Shown here: positions 18,491 to 28,500 of the stretch, piece by piece
How the letters are laid out: each line of letters opens with the position of its first letter
How positions within the stretch are numbered: position 1 is the stretch's first letter
Notes under the pieces: model-generated
What the model saw: the letters and a program-made list of their open reading frames with translations, nothing else
Database searches by the model: none
Told to the model about the DNA's origin: nothing
Made by a program: the position numbers and the translations under genes
DNA from: Nevskia sp.
Lineage (GTDB): Bacteria; Pseudomonadota; Gammaproteobacteria; Nevskiales; Nevskiaceae
Reading direction: 5' to 3'
DNA: 64,000 nucleotides
Assembly (NCBI GenBank): GCA_023229645.1
Contig: JALNYU010000016.1
Span: 1 to 64,000, forward strand

Positions 18491-19167
18491 ATCCGCTCCC
18501 CCGCTGTGTGTTATTTGATCTCGACGGCACGCTCGTCGATAGCGCGCCCGATCTTGGTGATGCCGCAAACCAAGTTCGCGCCAAACTCGGCCTTGAGCCG
18601 CTACCGATCGCCGACTACCGGCCGCAAGCCTCAAGCGGAGCCCGCGGCCTGCTCAAAGTTGCGCTCGGCATTACGCCGAAACACGACGACTACGAAACCC
18701 ATAAAACGACCTTTCTCAGCCACTATCACAGCAATTTAACCCGCTATTCGAGGCTGTTTCCGGGCGTGCCGGAACTGCTGTCAGCGTTGGAAAAAGCGAA
18801 GATCACGTGGGGCGTGGTCACGAATAAAGTGGGTTGGCTCAGCGAACCGGTGATGCACAACCTCGGCCTGTTCGAACGCGCTGCCTGCTTGATCAGCGGC
18901 GATAGCACCGCCAACCCGAAGCCAGCGCCCGATGGCCTGTGGCTTGCTGCGCACAAAACGGGTTTACCGCCGGAAGACTGCATCTACGTTGGTGACGACC
19001 TGCGCGATATCGTCGCCGGCCGCGCTGCCGGCATGCGCACCATCGCCGCCGGCTGGGGTTATCTCGGAACGAACACCAAAATTAGCAGCTGGGACGCTGA
19101 CCACATCGCCGAAACGCCGACCGCGTTGGCCGAAATGCTCGCGTTGCGCGGCGCCACCTCCCACTAA
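18487..19167 (+). CDS. mupP: HAD-family phosphatase, probable N-acetylmuramic acid 6-phosphate phosphatase MupP
   Basis: A 226-residue HAD subfamily IA hydrolase. Asp11 and Asp13 lie in the DLDGTLVDS motif, followed by the VTNK threonine motif, the lysine in NPKPAPDG and VGDDLRD. Phosphoglycolate phosphatase Gph is a close relative, but the position ubiG-HAD-yciK equals that of MupP in Pseudomonas, which recycles peptidoglycan MurNAc-6-phosphate. It starts with GTG inside the last codons of ubiG. The other recycling genes (anmK, amgK, murU) are not in this window. Confidence 0.75.
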   Translation: MNPLPRCVLFDLDGTLVDSAPDLGDAANQVRAKLGLEPLPIADYRPQASSGARGLLKVALGITPKHDDYETHKTTFLSHYHSNLTRYSRLFPGVPELLSALEKAKITWGVVTNKVGWLSEPVMHNLGLFERAACLISGDSTANPKPAPDGLWLAAHKTGLPPEDCIYVGDDLRDIVAGRAAGMRTIAAGWGYLGTNTKISSWDADHIAETPTALAEMLALRGATSH

Positions 19168-19175
19168 AATTTCCG

Positions 19176-19931
19176 ATGATCGTCAACACTCCCGCCCACT
19201 TTGTGCCGGCTGCCGATAGCCTGCGCCAACGCGTTATCCTGATCACCGGCTCCGGCTCCGGCCTCGGCCGCGCCACCGCACTGACCTGCGCGAGCCTCGG
19301 CGCGACGGTAATTCTGCTCGGGCGCACGGTAAAAAAACTGGAAGCGGTGTACGACGAAATCGAAGCCGCTGGCGGGCCAACTCCAGCGATCTACCCGATG
19401 AATCTGATCGGCGCGACCTGGGCCGATCTATTCGAGCTGGTCGGCGTTATTGAGCGCGAATTTGGCCGGCTTGATGGCCTTGTGCACTGCGCCGCGCACT
19501 TCACCACGTTCGCACCGTTCACCGAGGAAAAACCGAAGGACTGGATGGACAGCCTGCAGGTAAATTTAACCGCCGCCCAAACCCTGACGCGGCTCTGCCT
19601 GCCGCTGCTGCAGCAAGCACCAGACGCCAGCATCGTCTTCGTCACTGACGCCGCTGGCCGCGAGCCAAAAGCCCTACGCGGCGCTTATGGCGTCAGCAAA
19701 TACGCGCTGGAAGGGCTGGTGAAATCCTGGGCCCTGGAGTTGGAGTCGTACCCGAAGTTGCGCATCAATACCTACGATCCAGGCCCGATGTGCACGGACC
19801 TGCGCAAGCGCGGTTACTTGAGTGAAGAAGTGCAGAAACTGCCGCTGCCTGAAATCGCCGCGCCGGGCCTGCTGTACTTGCTGAGTTCGGAAAGCAGCGG
19901 CCGCAGCGGCGTATCGTTCTCACGCAGCTAG
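19176..19931 (+). CDS. yciK: YciK-family short-chain oxidoreductase
   Basis: A 251-residue short-chain dehydrogenase. The NAD(P)-binding TGSGSGLG motif is at residues 24-31 and the catalytic Tyr171 and Lys175 form YGVSK. Counting back 13 residues from the tyrosine, the usual serine position appears to hold Asp158, which would be atypical; the alignment was done by eye. Position after mupP matches the Pseudomonas locus. Substrate unknown. Its last codons overlap the end of the convergent pseudogene at 19920. Confidence 0.85.
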   Translation: MIVNTPAHFVPAADSLRQRVILITGSGSGLGRATALTCASLGATVILLGRTVKKLEAVYDEIEAAGGPTPAIYPMNLIGATWADLFELVGVIEREFGRLDGLVHCAAHFTTFAPFTEEKPKDWMDSLQVNLTAAQTLTRLCLPLLQQAPDASIVFVTDAAGREPKALRGAYGVSKYALEGLVKSWALELESYPKLRINTYDPGPMCTDLRKRGYLSEEVQKLPLPEIAAPGLLYLLSSESSGRSGVSFSRS

Positions 19932-20356
19932 ATCCGCTCGGCGCGCGCGGTAGCTCGTCAGCAGAATCAACCCAAGCAAAACGGCGGCGAGCACGGCTGA
20001 TGCGCCGATCGTGCCCAAATTTAAACCGCCCGCGGTGACCGCCTTGGTCAGCATGTCGCCGAGCGTCGCGCCGAGCGGCCGCGTTAATACGAACGCCAGC
20101 CAAAACAACGCCACGCGGTTGCCGATGGCGAATACATACAGTGCAAGTAGCACGCCTAATGCGGCGCTAATCAGTGCCGCGCCGCCGACAAAACCCAGGC
20201 CGGAATCGTCGGCCAGGAAATCCCCGAACGCTGTGCTCAGCGTATTCGACGGCAGATCGCCGACCGCCTGCCCAAGGTCGTCGCGCAGATCTTTATGATC
20301 CCAAATGCCGCCGTTACTGCGGCGACTTTATCGGCAGCTTTTACTGCGTCGTTCAT
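19920..20356 (-). pseudogene. Degenerate DUF347-repeat membrane protein (COG4705-like)
   Basis: From the ATG at 20356 the frame gives the typical family start, including the segment FGIIKICATTLG, then shifts frame near 20270 and stops. In a second frame the sequence resumes with GDFLADDSGLGFVGG and runs through FWLAFVLTRPLGATLGDMLTK to a normal C-terminus at 19920. The family normally has four such repeats in about 230-260 residues; here only about 145 codons remain. Start and end survive, but the middle has been deleted and a frameshift introduced. It lies downstream of an OmpR-type regulator, a common genomic partner of this family. Confidence 0.65.
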
Positions 20357-20386
20357 TGGCTTTGGCTCAGCCGAGCGGCGGCATGT

Positions 20387-21088
20387 TTAGCCGCGGGGAC
20401 TGGGGCTGGCCTGCGTCCCGCAAATTGCGGGGCCGATCCGCCAGCCAACGCCGCGGACGTTTTCGATCGTGCTCGCGCCGAGCTTCTTACGCACGCCGTG
20501 AATCAGCACTTCGACGACATTACTTTCGACGCTGTCATCCCAAGAATAAAGCCGTTCCTCCAGTTGCGCGCGCGAAAGCACGACGCTCGGGCGCTCCAGA
20601 AATGCCTGCAACAACGCAAATTCGCGCGCGGTTAGCGCGATATCGGCGCCGTTCAAACTGACTCGATGACCGATGGGATCGAGTGCCAGCGCGCCGTGCA
20701 CCAATCCCGTTTCGGCCCGCCCCGCAGCGCGGCGAATCACGCAGCGCAGCCGCGCCTTGAGCTCGCCGAAATCGAAGGGCTTGACTAAATAATCGTCGGC
20801 GCCGGCGTCGAGCCCGGCGATACGGTCTCGGATCGAATCACGCGCGGTGACAATCAACACCGGCACCGCGTTGCCGCTATCGCGCGCCGCCTTCAACACG
20901 GCGAGCCCACTGCACTCGCCCAAGCCCCAGTCGAGCAGCACCGCGGCATAGTCAGCTTGGCCGTCGGACAACGCAGTGAGCGCCGCCGCGCCATCTTGCA
21001 GCCAATTAACCGCATAACCTTCATCCAGCAGTCCGCGCCGCAGGCCTTCGCCGATCATGCGGTCGTCTTCGATGATGAGGATACGCAT
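20387..21088 (-). CDS. OmpR/QseB-type response regulator
   Basis: A 233-residue two-component regulator from the ATG at 21088 (MRILIIEDDRMIGEGL); an upstream TTG adds only three residues. The receiver domain has phospho-acceptor Asp53 in LLDWGLGE and Lys in LVKPFDF; the C-terminal winged helix ends RKKLGASTIENVRGVGWRIG. The pattern is that of the QseB/PmrA group. No histidine kinase is adjacent: downstream there is only the broken membrane gene. The cognate kinase is either elsewhere or was lost. Confidence 0.9.
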   Translation of the reverse strand: MRILIIEDDRMIGEGLRRGLLDEGYAVNWLQDGAAALTALSDGQADYAAVLLDWGLGECSGLAVLKAARDSGNAVPVLIVTARDSIRDRIAGLDAGADDYLVKPFDFGELKARLRCVIRRAAGRAETGLVHGALALDPIGHRVSLNGADIALTAREFALLQAFLERPSVVLSRAQLEERLYSWDDSVESNVVEVLIHGVRKKLGASTIENVRGVGWRIGPAICGTQASPSPRG

Positions 21089-21387
21089 TGCGCTCAATCA
21101 CGAATTTGATACGCGCCAGACCCACGCATTCAAATCCCAAGCTCCTTTAGATGGTTAGGAAGACTAGCAGTTTCGACCGCCCGCCTTACTCGAAACTTAC
21201 GGACTAAGGCCGATGGCCGGGCGTTATGTCTGCAGCAATCGGCGCTGCGTTATGACGCTTAGACAAAAAAATTTGTCGGAGCCGCTCAAACACAATGAAC
21301 TCCTAAGGGCGCCTTAATTCTGACTTCGTATCGTGCTGACTCGGATGCCCCGGTGAGTACGCCGGGCATCGTTCCGAGGTTTGCGCC
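21089..21387. other. Intergenic region with small palindromes
   Basis: A 299-bp spacer between the divergent regulator gene and the transferase gene at 21388. It contains the A-rich palindrome GACAAA/TTTGTC (21262-21277) and a hairpin GATGCCC/GGGCATC region (21334-21370) just ahead of the ribosome site GAGG. No convincing -10/-35 pair or terminator was found. Confidence 0.35.
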
Positions 21388-22638
21388 ATGGTTGCAAGCA
21401 TTTACGGACACAGCGGGCAGCGGCGGCCGATCCGCGTCGGCTTCTTGTTTAATCACGACCAATTGCATCAGATCGCCCATAGCGCGCCGATTGCGTTCGA
21501 GCTTTCGCGGCTCGGCGCCGAACTGGACGTCACCCTCTTCGCAACCTGTCCTGGACAATCGGCCTATTTGCAGCAGCTTGCCGAAAAATTTCCCGGCGCC
21601 AACTGCCGCCAGCACCGCCTGACGTTGAACCGCGCGCTGGCGTTGCCGGCGCGCTGGCTCGATGCGCTGATGCCATACCGACGCGTGGCGATGCTGCTGG
21701 CGAACCGCGCCGCGTTTGCAGCGCTGGATATCCTCGTGGTGCCGGAAAAAACCAGCCTCTTGCTGCGCTCGCGCTTCGGCCTGAATGCGCTCAAATTTGT
21801 CTACACCAGCCACGGTGCCGGCGACCGCGCGGTAGGTTTCGATAAACACAGCGATAAATTCGATCTCGCGTTTATGTCCGGCCCGAAAATTCGCGACCGC
21901 CTGAGTCGCGCCGGCCTCGCGCGCGACGGCGGCTACGCGATCATCGGCTATCCGAAATTCGACTTGCACGCGGTTGGGCCGCGGCCGAAGTTGTTTGATA
22001 ACGACCGGCCGACCGTCGTCTACAACCCGCATTTTTCGCCGTGTCTATCGTCTTGGTACCACAACGGCCGCGCGGTGCTCGAGTACTTTTATCAGTCAGA
22101 CAAATACAATCTGATCTTCGCCCCGCACGTCATGCTGTTCCGGAAACGGCTGCAGATTGCGCTCGATCGTTTCAGTTTCGAACGGCCCGGCGTTATTCCG
22201 GAACGGTATCGCAATTGCCCGCACATGCTGATCGATACCGGCAGCGCCCGCAGTGTTGACATGACCTACACCCGCGCCGCCGATCTCTACCTCGGCGACG
22301 TCAGCAGCCAGATCTACGAATTTCTGCACCAGCCGCGCCCCTGCTTGTTTTTGGACGCGCACAACACGCCGTGGCAGGGCGATGAAAACTATAGCCATTG
22401 GCAAGCCGGGCCGGTGCTGAATGATGTCTCGCAACTCGACACCGCGTTGGCCGATGCGTTTGCCAGCCACGACCACTACCGCGCTCAGCAGCAAGCGATG
22501 TTCGCCTACACGTTTGATCTCACCGAAACGCCGTCTTGCCGCCGCGCCGCTGACGCCATCGTCGCATTCGCCGCCCGGCTCTCTGCCGCCGCCACGCCGG
22601 TCACAGACCTCGGCTGCGCGGCAATCGCGCCGCCCTGA
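21388..22638 (+). CDS. CDP-glycerol glycerophosphotransferase-like protein (TagB/TagF-like)
   Basis: A 416-residue GT-B-type transferase. Marks of the teichoic-acid transferase superfamily are VYTSHGAGD (the HG dyad), VVYNPHFSPCLSSW in the middle, and the C-terminal YLGDVSSQIYEFL followed by DAHNTPW. It lacks a signal peptide. In Gram-negative bacteria such proteins are thought to add polyol-phosphate or related units to surface glycans. The next two genes, convergent to it, encode a GT4 glycosyltransferase and a flippase, supporting a surface-polysaccharide role. The precise substrate is unknown. Confidence 0.65.
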   Translation: MVASIYGHSGQRRPIRVGFLFNHDQLHQIAHSAPIAFELSRLGAELDVTLFATCPGQSAYLQQLAEKFPGANCRQHRLTLNRALALPARWLDALMPYRRVAMLLANRAAFAALDILVVPEKTSLLLRSRFGLNALKFVYTSHGAGDRAVGFDKHSDKFDLAFMSGPKIRDRLSRAGLARDGGYAIIGYPKFDLHAVGPRPKLFDNDRPTVVYNPHFSPCLSSWYHNGRAVLEYFYQSDKYNLIFAPHVMLFRKRLQIALDRFSFERPGVIPERYRNCPHMLIDTGSARSVDMTYTRAADLYLGDVSSQIYEFLHQPRPCLFLDAHNTPWQGDENYSHWQAGPVLNDVSQLDTALADAFASHDHYRAQQQAMFAYTFDLTETPSCRRAADAIVAFAARLSAAATPVTDLGCAAIAPP

Positions 22639-22646
22639 GTACGCCG

Positions 22647-23759
22647 TTACGAAACGAGCTGGCGTTCGCGGCGCGCGACGGCGTGCGCAGCACGGGTCAA
22701 TATCGCTTGGCCGGCGCGCTGAAACGCTTCAGCGCCGAACAACGTCACTATTCGCGCGCGGCCGGCACGGCCTTGTGCCGCCGCCTGCTCCGGCGCCTGC
22801 GCCATCGCAACAATTGCGGCGGCGAGCGCGGCAACGTCGCCGACTTCGAACAAAGCGCCGGTCTGATTCGGGATAACGCTGTGCTGCATTTCGCCGACGC
22901 GCGTCGCCACCACTGGCAACGCCGCCTGCATCGCTTCGTGGGCGGCGATACAAAGCCCCTCGTGATGCGAAGGCTGAACGTAGGCGTGCAAGCTCGCGAG
23001 AAACTCATCGGGTTTGTCGGTATAGCCGGCCAATACAACGTTATCGAGCCGCGCCTCGGCGATTTGCCGCGCCAAGGCGTCGCGCTCCCGGCCTTGGCCG
23101 GCGATGATGAACTCCAGGCCGGCGGCCAGTTCTGGCTGATGATCCCGGATGAAGGCTGCGGCGGCGATCAAATCGCTAAAGTTTTTGTCCGGGTGCAAGC
23201 GCCCCAAACTGCCGATCCGAAACCGCGTGCCGGGCACCCAAGGTTTCGCGAGCGGCGCCTCGATGCGGGCGCGGAACAACGGCCAGACTTCGATTTTCGC
23301 CGGCGGAACGTCGAGCGCCGCGGCCGCGAACTCGGCAACCGTGCGGGAATCGGCAACCCAGAATTCGGTTAACCGACGGAGGCGCCGAAGTTGGAACCGA
23401 TTCCACGGCTTTAGCCAGGCATTGTGCTGCCAATTGACCACCGGAATCCCGCGCAGCCAACCGGCGATGCTGCCGTAAACGCTGGCGCGGGTCAGCGAAT
23501 TCCACAGTAAATCCGGCCGGTCGCGGTCGATGGCGCGCAGCAGCGCGCGGGCGGCGCCAATGAAGTCCCGGGGGTGTTCGCTCAACAATTCCCAGCTGAT
23601 CCCCGCGCGGTCTAGCCGGGCACAAGCGGTGCGGTCGCGCGGCAACAATGCCAGTACATGCACGGTGTGGCCTTCTTCGCGCATGACGCGCACCAGCTCC
23701 GGTACCGGCAGCGCGGCGCCGGCACCGTTGAGATCGGTCAACAGGTAATGGATGCGCAC
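22647..23759 (-). CDS. GT4-family glycosyltransferase
   Basis: A 370-residue retaining glycosyltransferase with a GT-B fold. The N-terminal half starts MRIHYLLTDLNGAGA; the C-terminal nucleotide-sugar domain shows SLGRLHPDKNFSDLI, GQGRERDAL and the catalytic EAxxxxxPVV-type segment HEGLCIAAHEAMQAALPVVAT. It starts 7 bases after the flippase gene on the same strand, so they form a two-gene unit for building and exporting a lipid-linked glycan. Sugar specificity cannot be read. Confidence 0.88.
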   Translation of the reverse strand: MRIHYLLTDLNGAGAALPVPELVRVMREEGHTVHVLALLPRDRTACARLDRAGISWELLSEHPRDFIGAARALLRAIDRDRPDLLWNSLTRASVYGSIAGWLRGIPVVNWQHNAWLKPWNRFQLRRLRRLTEFWVADSRTVAEFAAAALDVPPAKIEVWPLFRARIEAPLAKPWVPGTRFRIGSLGRLHPDKNFSDLIAAAAFIRDHQPELAAGLEFIIAGQGRERDALARQIAEARLDNVVLAGYTDKPDEFLASLHAYVQPSHHEGLCIAAHEAMQAALPVVATRVGEMQHSVIPNQTGALFEVGDVAALAAAIVAMAQAPEQAAAQGRAGRARIVTLFGAEAFQRAGQAILTRAAHAVARRERQLVS

Positions 23760-23766
23760 CGGATTG

Positions 23767-25107
23767 TCAGGTCAGCATTAAGGCGGGACTGGGCCGCAAC
23801 AGCGCCCAAGCGAGTGCGCCGACGGTCGCCGTGGCGTAGGCGATGGCATAAAGACCGGCGCCGATGATCTCGAAGCGCAGCAATAGCAGGTACAGCATCG
23901 GCATCAACACCAGCACCGCAACGAGGCTGATGCGCAGTGTCACATACGGCTGACCGAGCGCGACCAAGCCCGAGCTGAACGGAAAGCCGAGCAGGTGTAT
24001 CGTCCGCGCGAACGCGATCAGCAGCAAAATCCAGTACGCGCCCTCAAAGCCACGGCCGCCAATGGTGCGCAAAATCGCCTCGCCGAACAGCGCAAAAATC
24101 AGCATCGCGGCAAAGCCGCCGGCCATCGCGATGCCGCCGGTACGCAGCACCAACCGTTGCAGCGCGTGCCGCTCGCCACGCGCCGCGAGCAGCGCGAGTT
24201 CGGGATAAACCGTGCGCCCCAGCGCCAGTATCGGCTGCTGCAACACCATGCCGACGCGCAGCGCCAAGTGATACAGCCCGACCGCAGCCGGGTTCAGCAC
24301 GGCGCCAACGGCGAGCGGCGTGATGCGATTCACCGCATCAGTCACACTCATATCAACGTTGTTGGTCACCAGAAACTTCCAGATGCCGGGATGCGCGCCG
24401 GTCACGCCGGCCGGCCAGCGCCAAACGCCCGCCAGCAAGCCGCGCTTGGCCATTTCGCGCAGCGCCAAAACCCAGTCGATCAGGCCTTCGGCAATCGAAC
24501 CCATCAGCCAGGCGATCAGAAAGCCGGACAAACCCGCCCCGCTCCACCAAGCAATGCTGGCGCCGATCAAGCGCACGATCGGCCCGGCCACTTGCTGGCT
24601 GGATAGCAGATCAAACCGTCCGAACAGATTCAGCACGCCGGACGCGGTGTTGTGCATATTGGCGAAAATCGCGAACGCGTACAGCGCCGCCAAACCGGCG
24701 TATTCATCGCGCCAACCAAACCAACGCCCGGCCCAATGCGAAAGGCCGGCGGAGATCGCAATCGCCAGCACGCCGCTACTTAACTCGACCAAGGTGGTAA
24801 ACGCAAATAGGCGCTGAAAGCCGGCGTTATCGCCATCGAGCAAACGCGCGCCGCCGTAGCGAACAATCGTATGCCAGCCCTGCAGCACCAAGCAGCTGCC
24901 GAGCAGTACGGTATAGAAACTGATCAGCACCAATACGCCGTAATCCGCTGGGCCGAGCGCGCGGGTAACCTGCGCCAGATAAATCACGCTAATCAAACCG
25001 GCCGCGATTTTGCCGCTGAGCAGCTTGCCAGCGTTCACGTACACCCGCCGCAGCGGGCTCGTCGTTGTTACCGGCTGGGCATCCGGCTCCGCCGCGCTCA
25101 TCGGCAC
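23767..25107 (-). CDS. Wzx-like oligosaccharide flippase
   Basis: A 446-residue polytopic membrane protein with about 12-14 hydrophobic helices, matching the polysaccharide-biosynthesis branch of the MOP superfamily (segments AGKLLSGKIAAGLISVIYLAQ near the start and a PLLxG-like membrane core). These proteins flip undecaprenyl-linked oligosaccharides across the inner membrane. It is co-directional with and just upstream of the GT4 gene. No polymerase or ligase is adjacent, so the locus is compact. Confidence 0.85.
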   Translation of the reverse strand: MPMSAAEPDAQPVTTTSPLRRVYVNAGKLLSGKIAAGLISVIYLAQVTRALGPADYGVLVLISFYTVLLGSCLVLQGWHTIVRYGGARLLDGDNAGFQRLFAFTTLVELSSGVLAIAISAGLSHWAGRWFGWRDEYAGLAALYAFAIFANMHNTASGVLNLFGRFDLLSSQQVAGPIVRLIGASIAWWSGAGLSGFLIAWLMGSIAEGLIDWVLALREMAKRGLLAGVWRWPAGVTGAHPGIWKFLVTNNVDMSVTDAVNRITPLAVGAVLNPAAVGLYHLALRVGMVLQQPILALGRTVYPELALLAARGERHALQRLVLRTGGIAMAGGFAAMLIFALFGEAILRTIGGRGFEGAYWILLLIAFARTIHLLGFPFSSGLVALGQPYVTLRISLVAVLVLMPMLYLLLLRFEIIGAGLYAIAYATATVGALAWALLRPSPALMLT

Positions 25108-25510
25108 CGCCCGGTCTGCGGCATGGCAAGCCGCTGCGCGCGCAGCGCAGCGCCTAGGCCGCCTGTATTCGTCACGAAAGAAATTTGCTCGGCCGCCCGT
25201 GTGATCAACGTTCTATTTCCTGCAGCGCCGAACTACAAGCCACACGCCGCGTGCGGCTATTTCAGCAGAGGTTTCTTAGGTGCGGCTTAGGATCGGTTAC
25301 ACCTACGCTGAACCATCGCCAATTGAGCATAACGCGCCGCCCATCACGGCGCTGCAGCTAAAAAAAACGGAATCGATACGAAGGCTTTGAGCGCTCAGAA
25401 GCCCTCGATTTCCAAATACAACTCAATACAACCAATACAATATTGACTCGTGCCTCATCTTCCGATTAGGCTAGCCCGGCACGTTGCGTAGCCCCAGATC
25501 GGAGCCGCCG
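25108..25510. promoter_or_regulatory. Upstream region of the NLR-like gene, candidate promoter and operator
   Basis: A 403-bp gap, noticeably richer in A/T near 25410-25450 than its surroundings. It holds a palindromic hairpin at 25383-25403, a tandem CAATACAA pair, and an inverted repeat TCAATA (25423-25428) / TATTGA (25441-25446). The latter overlaps a possible -35 TTGACT (25443-25448) paired with a weak -10 TAGGCT (25467-25472). A ribosome site GGAG lies just ahead of the ATG at 25511. The operator reading is speculative. Confidence 0.35.
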
Positions 25511-28500
25511 ATGGTTAAAAATCCAGGAATCCCGCTGAATCGCCCCCGCGCGCGCAATGCGCTAAATCGCGTCATGCCGTCGCTAACGCCAGCCGTTCAA
25601 GGGCTCGCAACGCGGCTGCTTGAGCTGCTCGACGACGATGGCACGGTATCCGTCCAAACCGTGCACCAGACCTTATTCCCGATGGCGCGCACCAAGAGCG
25701 CCAGCGCGATGCTGTCCAAGCTATTGGGCACTGTTGCGGAGGCTGCCCAAAAGCAGAACCTCGCGATAGGCTACGACTACGTCGGCGCAAAAAACGCCAC
25801 TATCGCCAATAGACGCCTAGCTTTCACCGGGCCAGCTCCGGGACTTACGCCAGATCTCGAAGGACTTGCCCACCTGCCCGGCGATGAGTTGATTCCCGGC
25901 CAGCTCGGCACCGTGCTCGTCGGCGAGCGCTATATCGCGCTGATGACGTTTAACGACAACGAGTTCGCTGCCGTCCGCAACGCATTCTGGGCAAACAAAA
26001 AAAGCGCACCGCCTACCGCCTCAAAAAACGGGGTTCGCGTCGATGAACTCGGCGTATTCAGCGGCTTGCGGGTACTGCACTACCACAGCGGCCAAACCAA
26101 CCGTGAATCTCAGCGCGCCGCCGAAGCGCTGCGCGCGGCCTACCAGCCCCTGGCGATCATCGCCGTCGGCATTGCCTTCGGCGCCGACGCCGAAAAACAA
26201 CGGCTAAGCCAAGTGTTGGTCTCAAAGTACATCATCGATTACGAAGTGGGCAAAGTGCACCGCAATGGTCAGATCACGCCGCGCGGTGCGCGGCCCAAGG
26301 CCTCGCGCAATTTGCTCGATGCACTAGGCGCGCTTGACCAACGCCAGAAAAATGGGCCGAGCCGCGCCATTTGGCCGGAACTGCTATTCGGCGGCCTGCT
26401 TAGCGGCGAGAAATTGCTCGACAATTACAACTACCGCGAATCGCTAAAAATGCTGGCCGGGCAACAAGACGACATCGTCGGCGGTGAAATGGAAGCAGTT
26501 GGCGTCCACACCGCGCTGGACGGCCACCCGACGCACTGGGTAGTCATTAAAGCGATCTGCGACTGGGGCGATGGCAGCAAAGGCAAAGACACCCAACGCC
26601 GGCAAAAAGACGCCGCCGCCAACGCCGCGCAGGTGGTCCGGGCCTTACTTGAGCACGGCGCGCTGTATCCCAGCCCGGGCGAAGATTCCAGCACGCGGCC
26701 CGGCCAAAACCGCCACGTGTCGATCGAAGAACGGGCGCTGCTCGACAACTTCGACCCCGGCCACCTCATCCGCGACCAACAAGGCCTCCTAACCACCCTC
26801 AAAACCGATACTGGAAACGCGCCTGAGGAATCCAACGCGCTGCACGTCAATGCCTTCGAGGACCTCAACGCCTGGCTTGCCGACGCCGACGGCAAACCGC
26901 TGTACGCGCTGCTCGGCGAATACGGCATGGGCAAAACCACCACCTGCCAGCGCCTCGCGTGTGACCTACAACAGCGCCGCGAGCACGGCGAATCAGCGCC
27001 GATTCCGCTGTACTTCGATCTGCGCAAAGTCGAGCGCCTTTTCGCGGCCATTCCGCAAATGCCCGAAGGCCGGGTGCCAACGCTAAAAGAAGCGATAGAA
27101 GACTGCCTGAAAAACGGGTATCTACACGAAGGTGGCGAACCGCCCACTTACGACGAAGTGCTGAGCGCGATCGATACCGGCGCGCTCGTCATCTTCGATG
27201 GCCTCGACGAAGTGCTATCGCGCCTGACCGATGCCCAAGGCCTGCGCTTCACCGCCAACCTGCTCAAAGTGCTGCCGGAAGCCGCAGCGCGGCGCAGTCA
27301 ACACAGCGGCCCTGCGGCGGCCGCCCCGCGCGTGCTGCTGTCTTGCCGCACGCAATTTTTTCGCAATCTGTCCGAACAAAATAATCACCTGACCGGCGAA
27401 CACCGTGGCGCGCAACAGGCCACGCAATACCGCGCGGTTGTGCTCGCGCCGTTCAGCGACGCGCAAATTTTGGCCTATCTGGACGCGCTCTTTCCGCAAG
27501 CCGATACCGCTGCGCTGCTCCGCCAGATCGAATCCGTGCACAACCTGCGCGAACTCGCCGGCCGGCCGTTCACGCTGAAACTCGTTGCCCAATTTTTGCC
27601 GCGCATCGAGCACTGGCGCGCGCAGGGCCGGCCCGTCACCGGCGTGACGCTGTATCGGGAAGTGGCGCAGGAATGGCTGATCCGCGACAAGGAAAAACAA
27701 AGCTTCCAGCCGGAAGACAAAATGCAGCTTGCCGGCGACCTCGCCGCCGAACTGTGGCGCGCGCAGCAACGCGGCCTGAGCGCGCGCGCGTTAGAAGACT
27801 GGTTGGACCGCTGGCTCGCCGCCCAGCCGCCGCACGCCAGCTTTTTGCGGAAACCGCGCGAACTGCTGCACGAAGACCTGCGCAATTCGACGTTTTTGCG
27901 CCGTATCGACGGCGCAAACGCCACCGACAGCCGTTTCGAGTTCGCCCACACTTCGTTGCAGGAGTTTTTCCTCGCCGATTACCTCTTCCGCGCGCTCAAC
28001 GCCGCAGCGGCGGATCGCAACGCCTGGGCGCTGCCGCGAGTCAGCGACGAAACCCTAGATTTTCTCGGCCAGATGTTGGCCGAGCAGGGGCCAGATAGCA
28101 CAGCGCTGGCGCGGCTTTCCGGCTGGCGCGCGCCCTACCTGGCCGGCGCCAGCGAGCTACAACTGCGCTATGCGCTACGCGCCGCCGGCCGCGGCTGGCC
28201 ACTGCCGATTACGGCGGGCATGGATCTGCGCGGCGCTGATCTCACCGAAAGCGATTTCGGCAGCGCCACGGAAGCAATTGCCGCCGAAAGCCAGCACCGC
28301 ATACCCAGCTTCAGCCAAGCCGATTTCCGCGGCGCGGTACTGCGCCGCTGCCGCTTTTGGAATTTGAACCTGGAGGGCGCCCGGTTCGAGAACGCCATCG
28401 CCAACCAAGCGGAATTTCTAAGCTGCCGAGCTGCGCGCGCGCAATGGGCCGGCGCCGACCTCGCCGGCGCCATTTTCCGCAATAGCGATTTCGGCACTGC

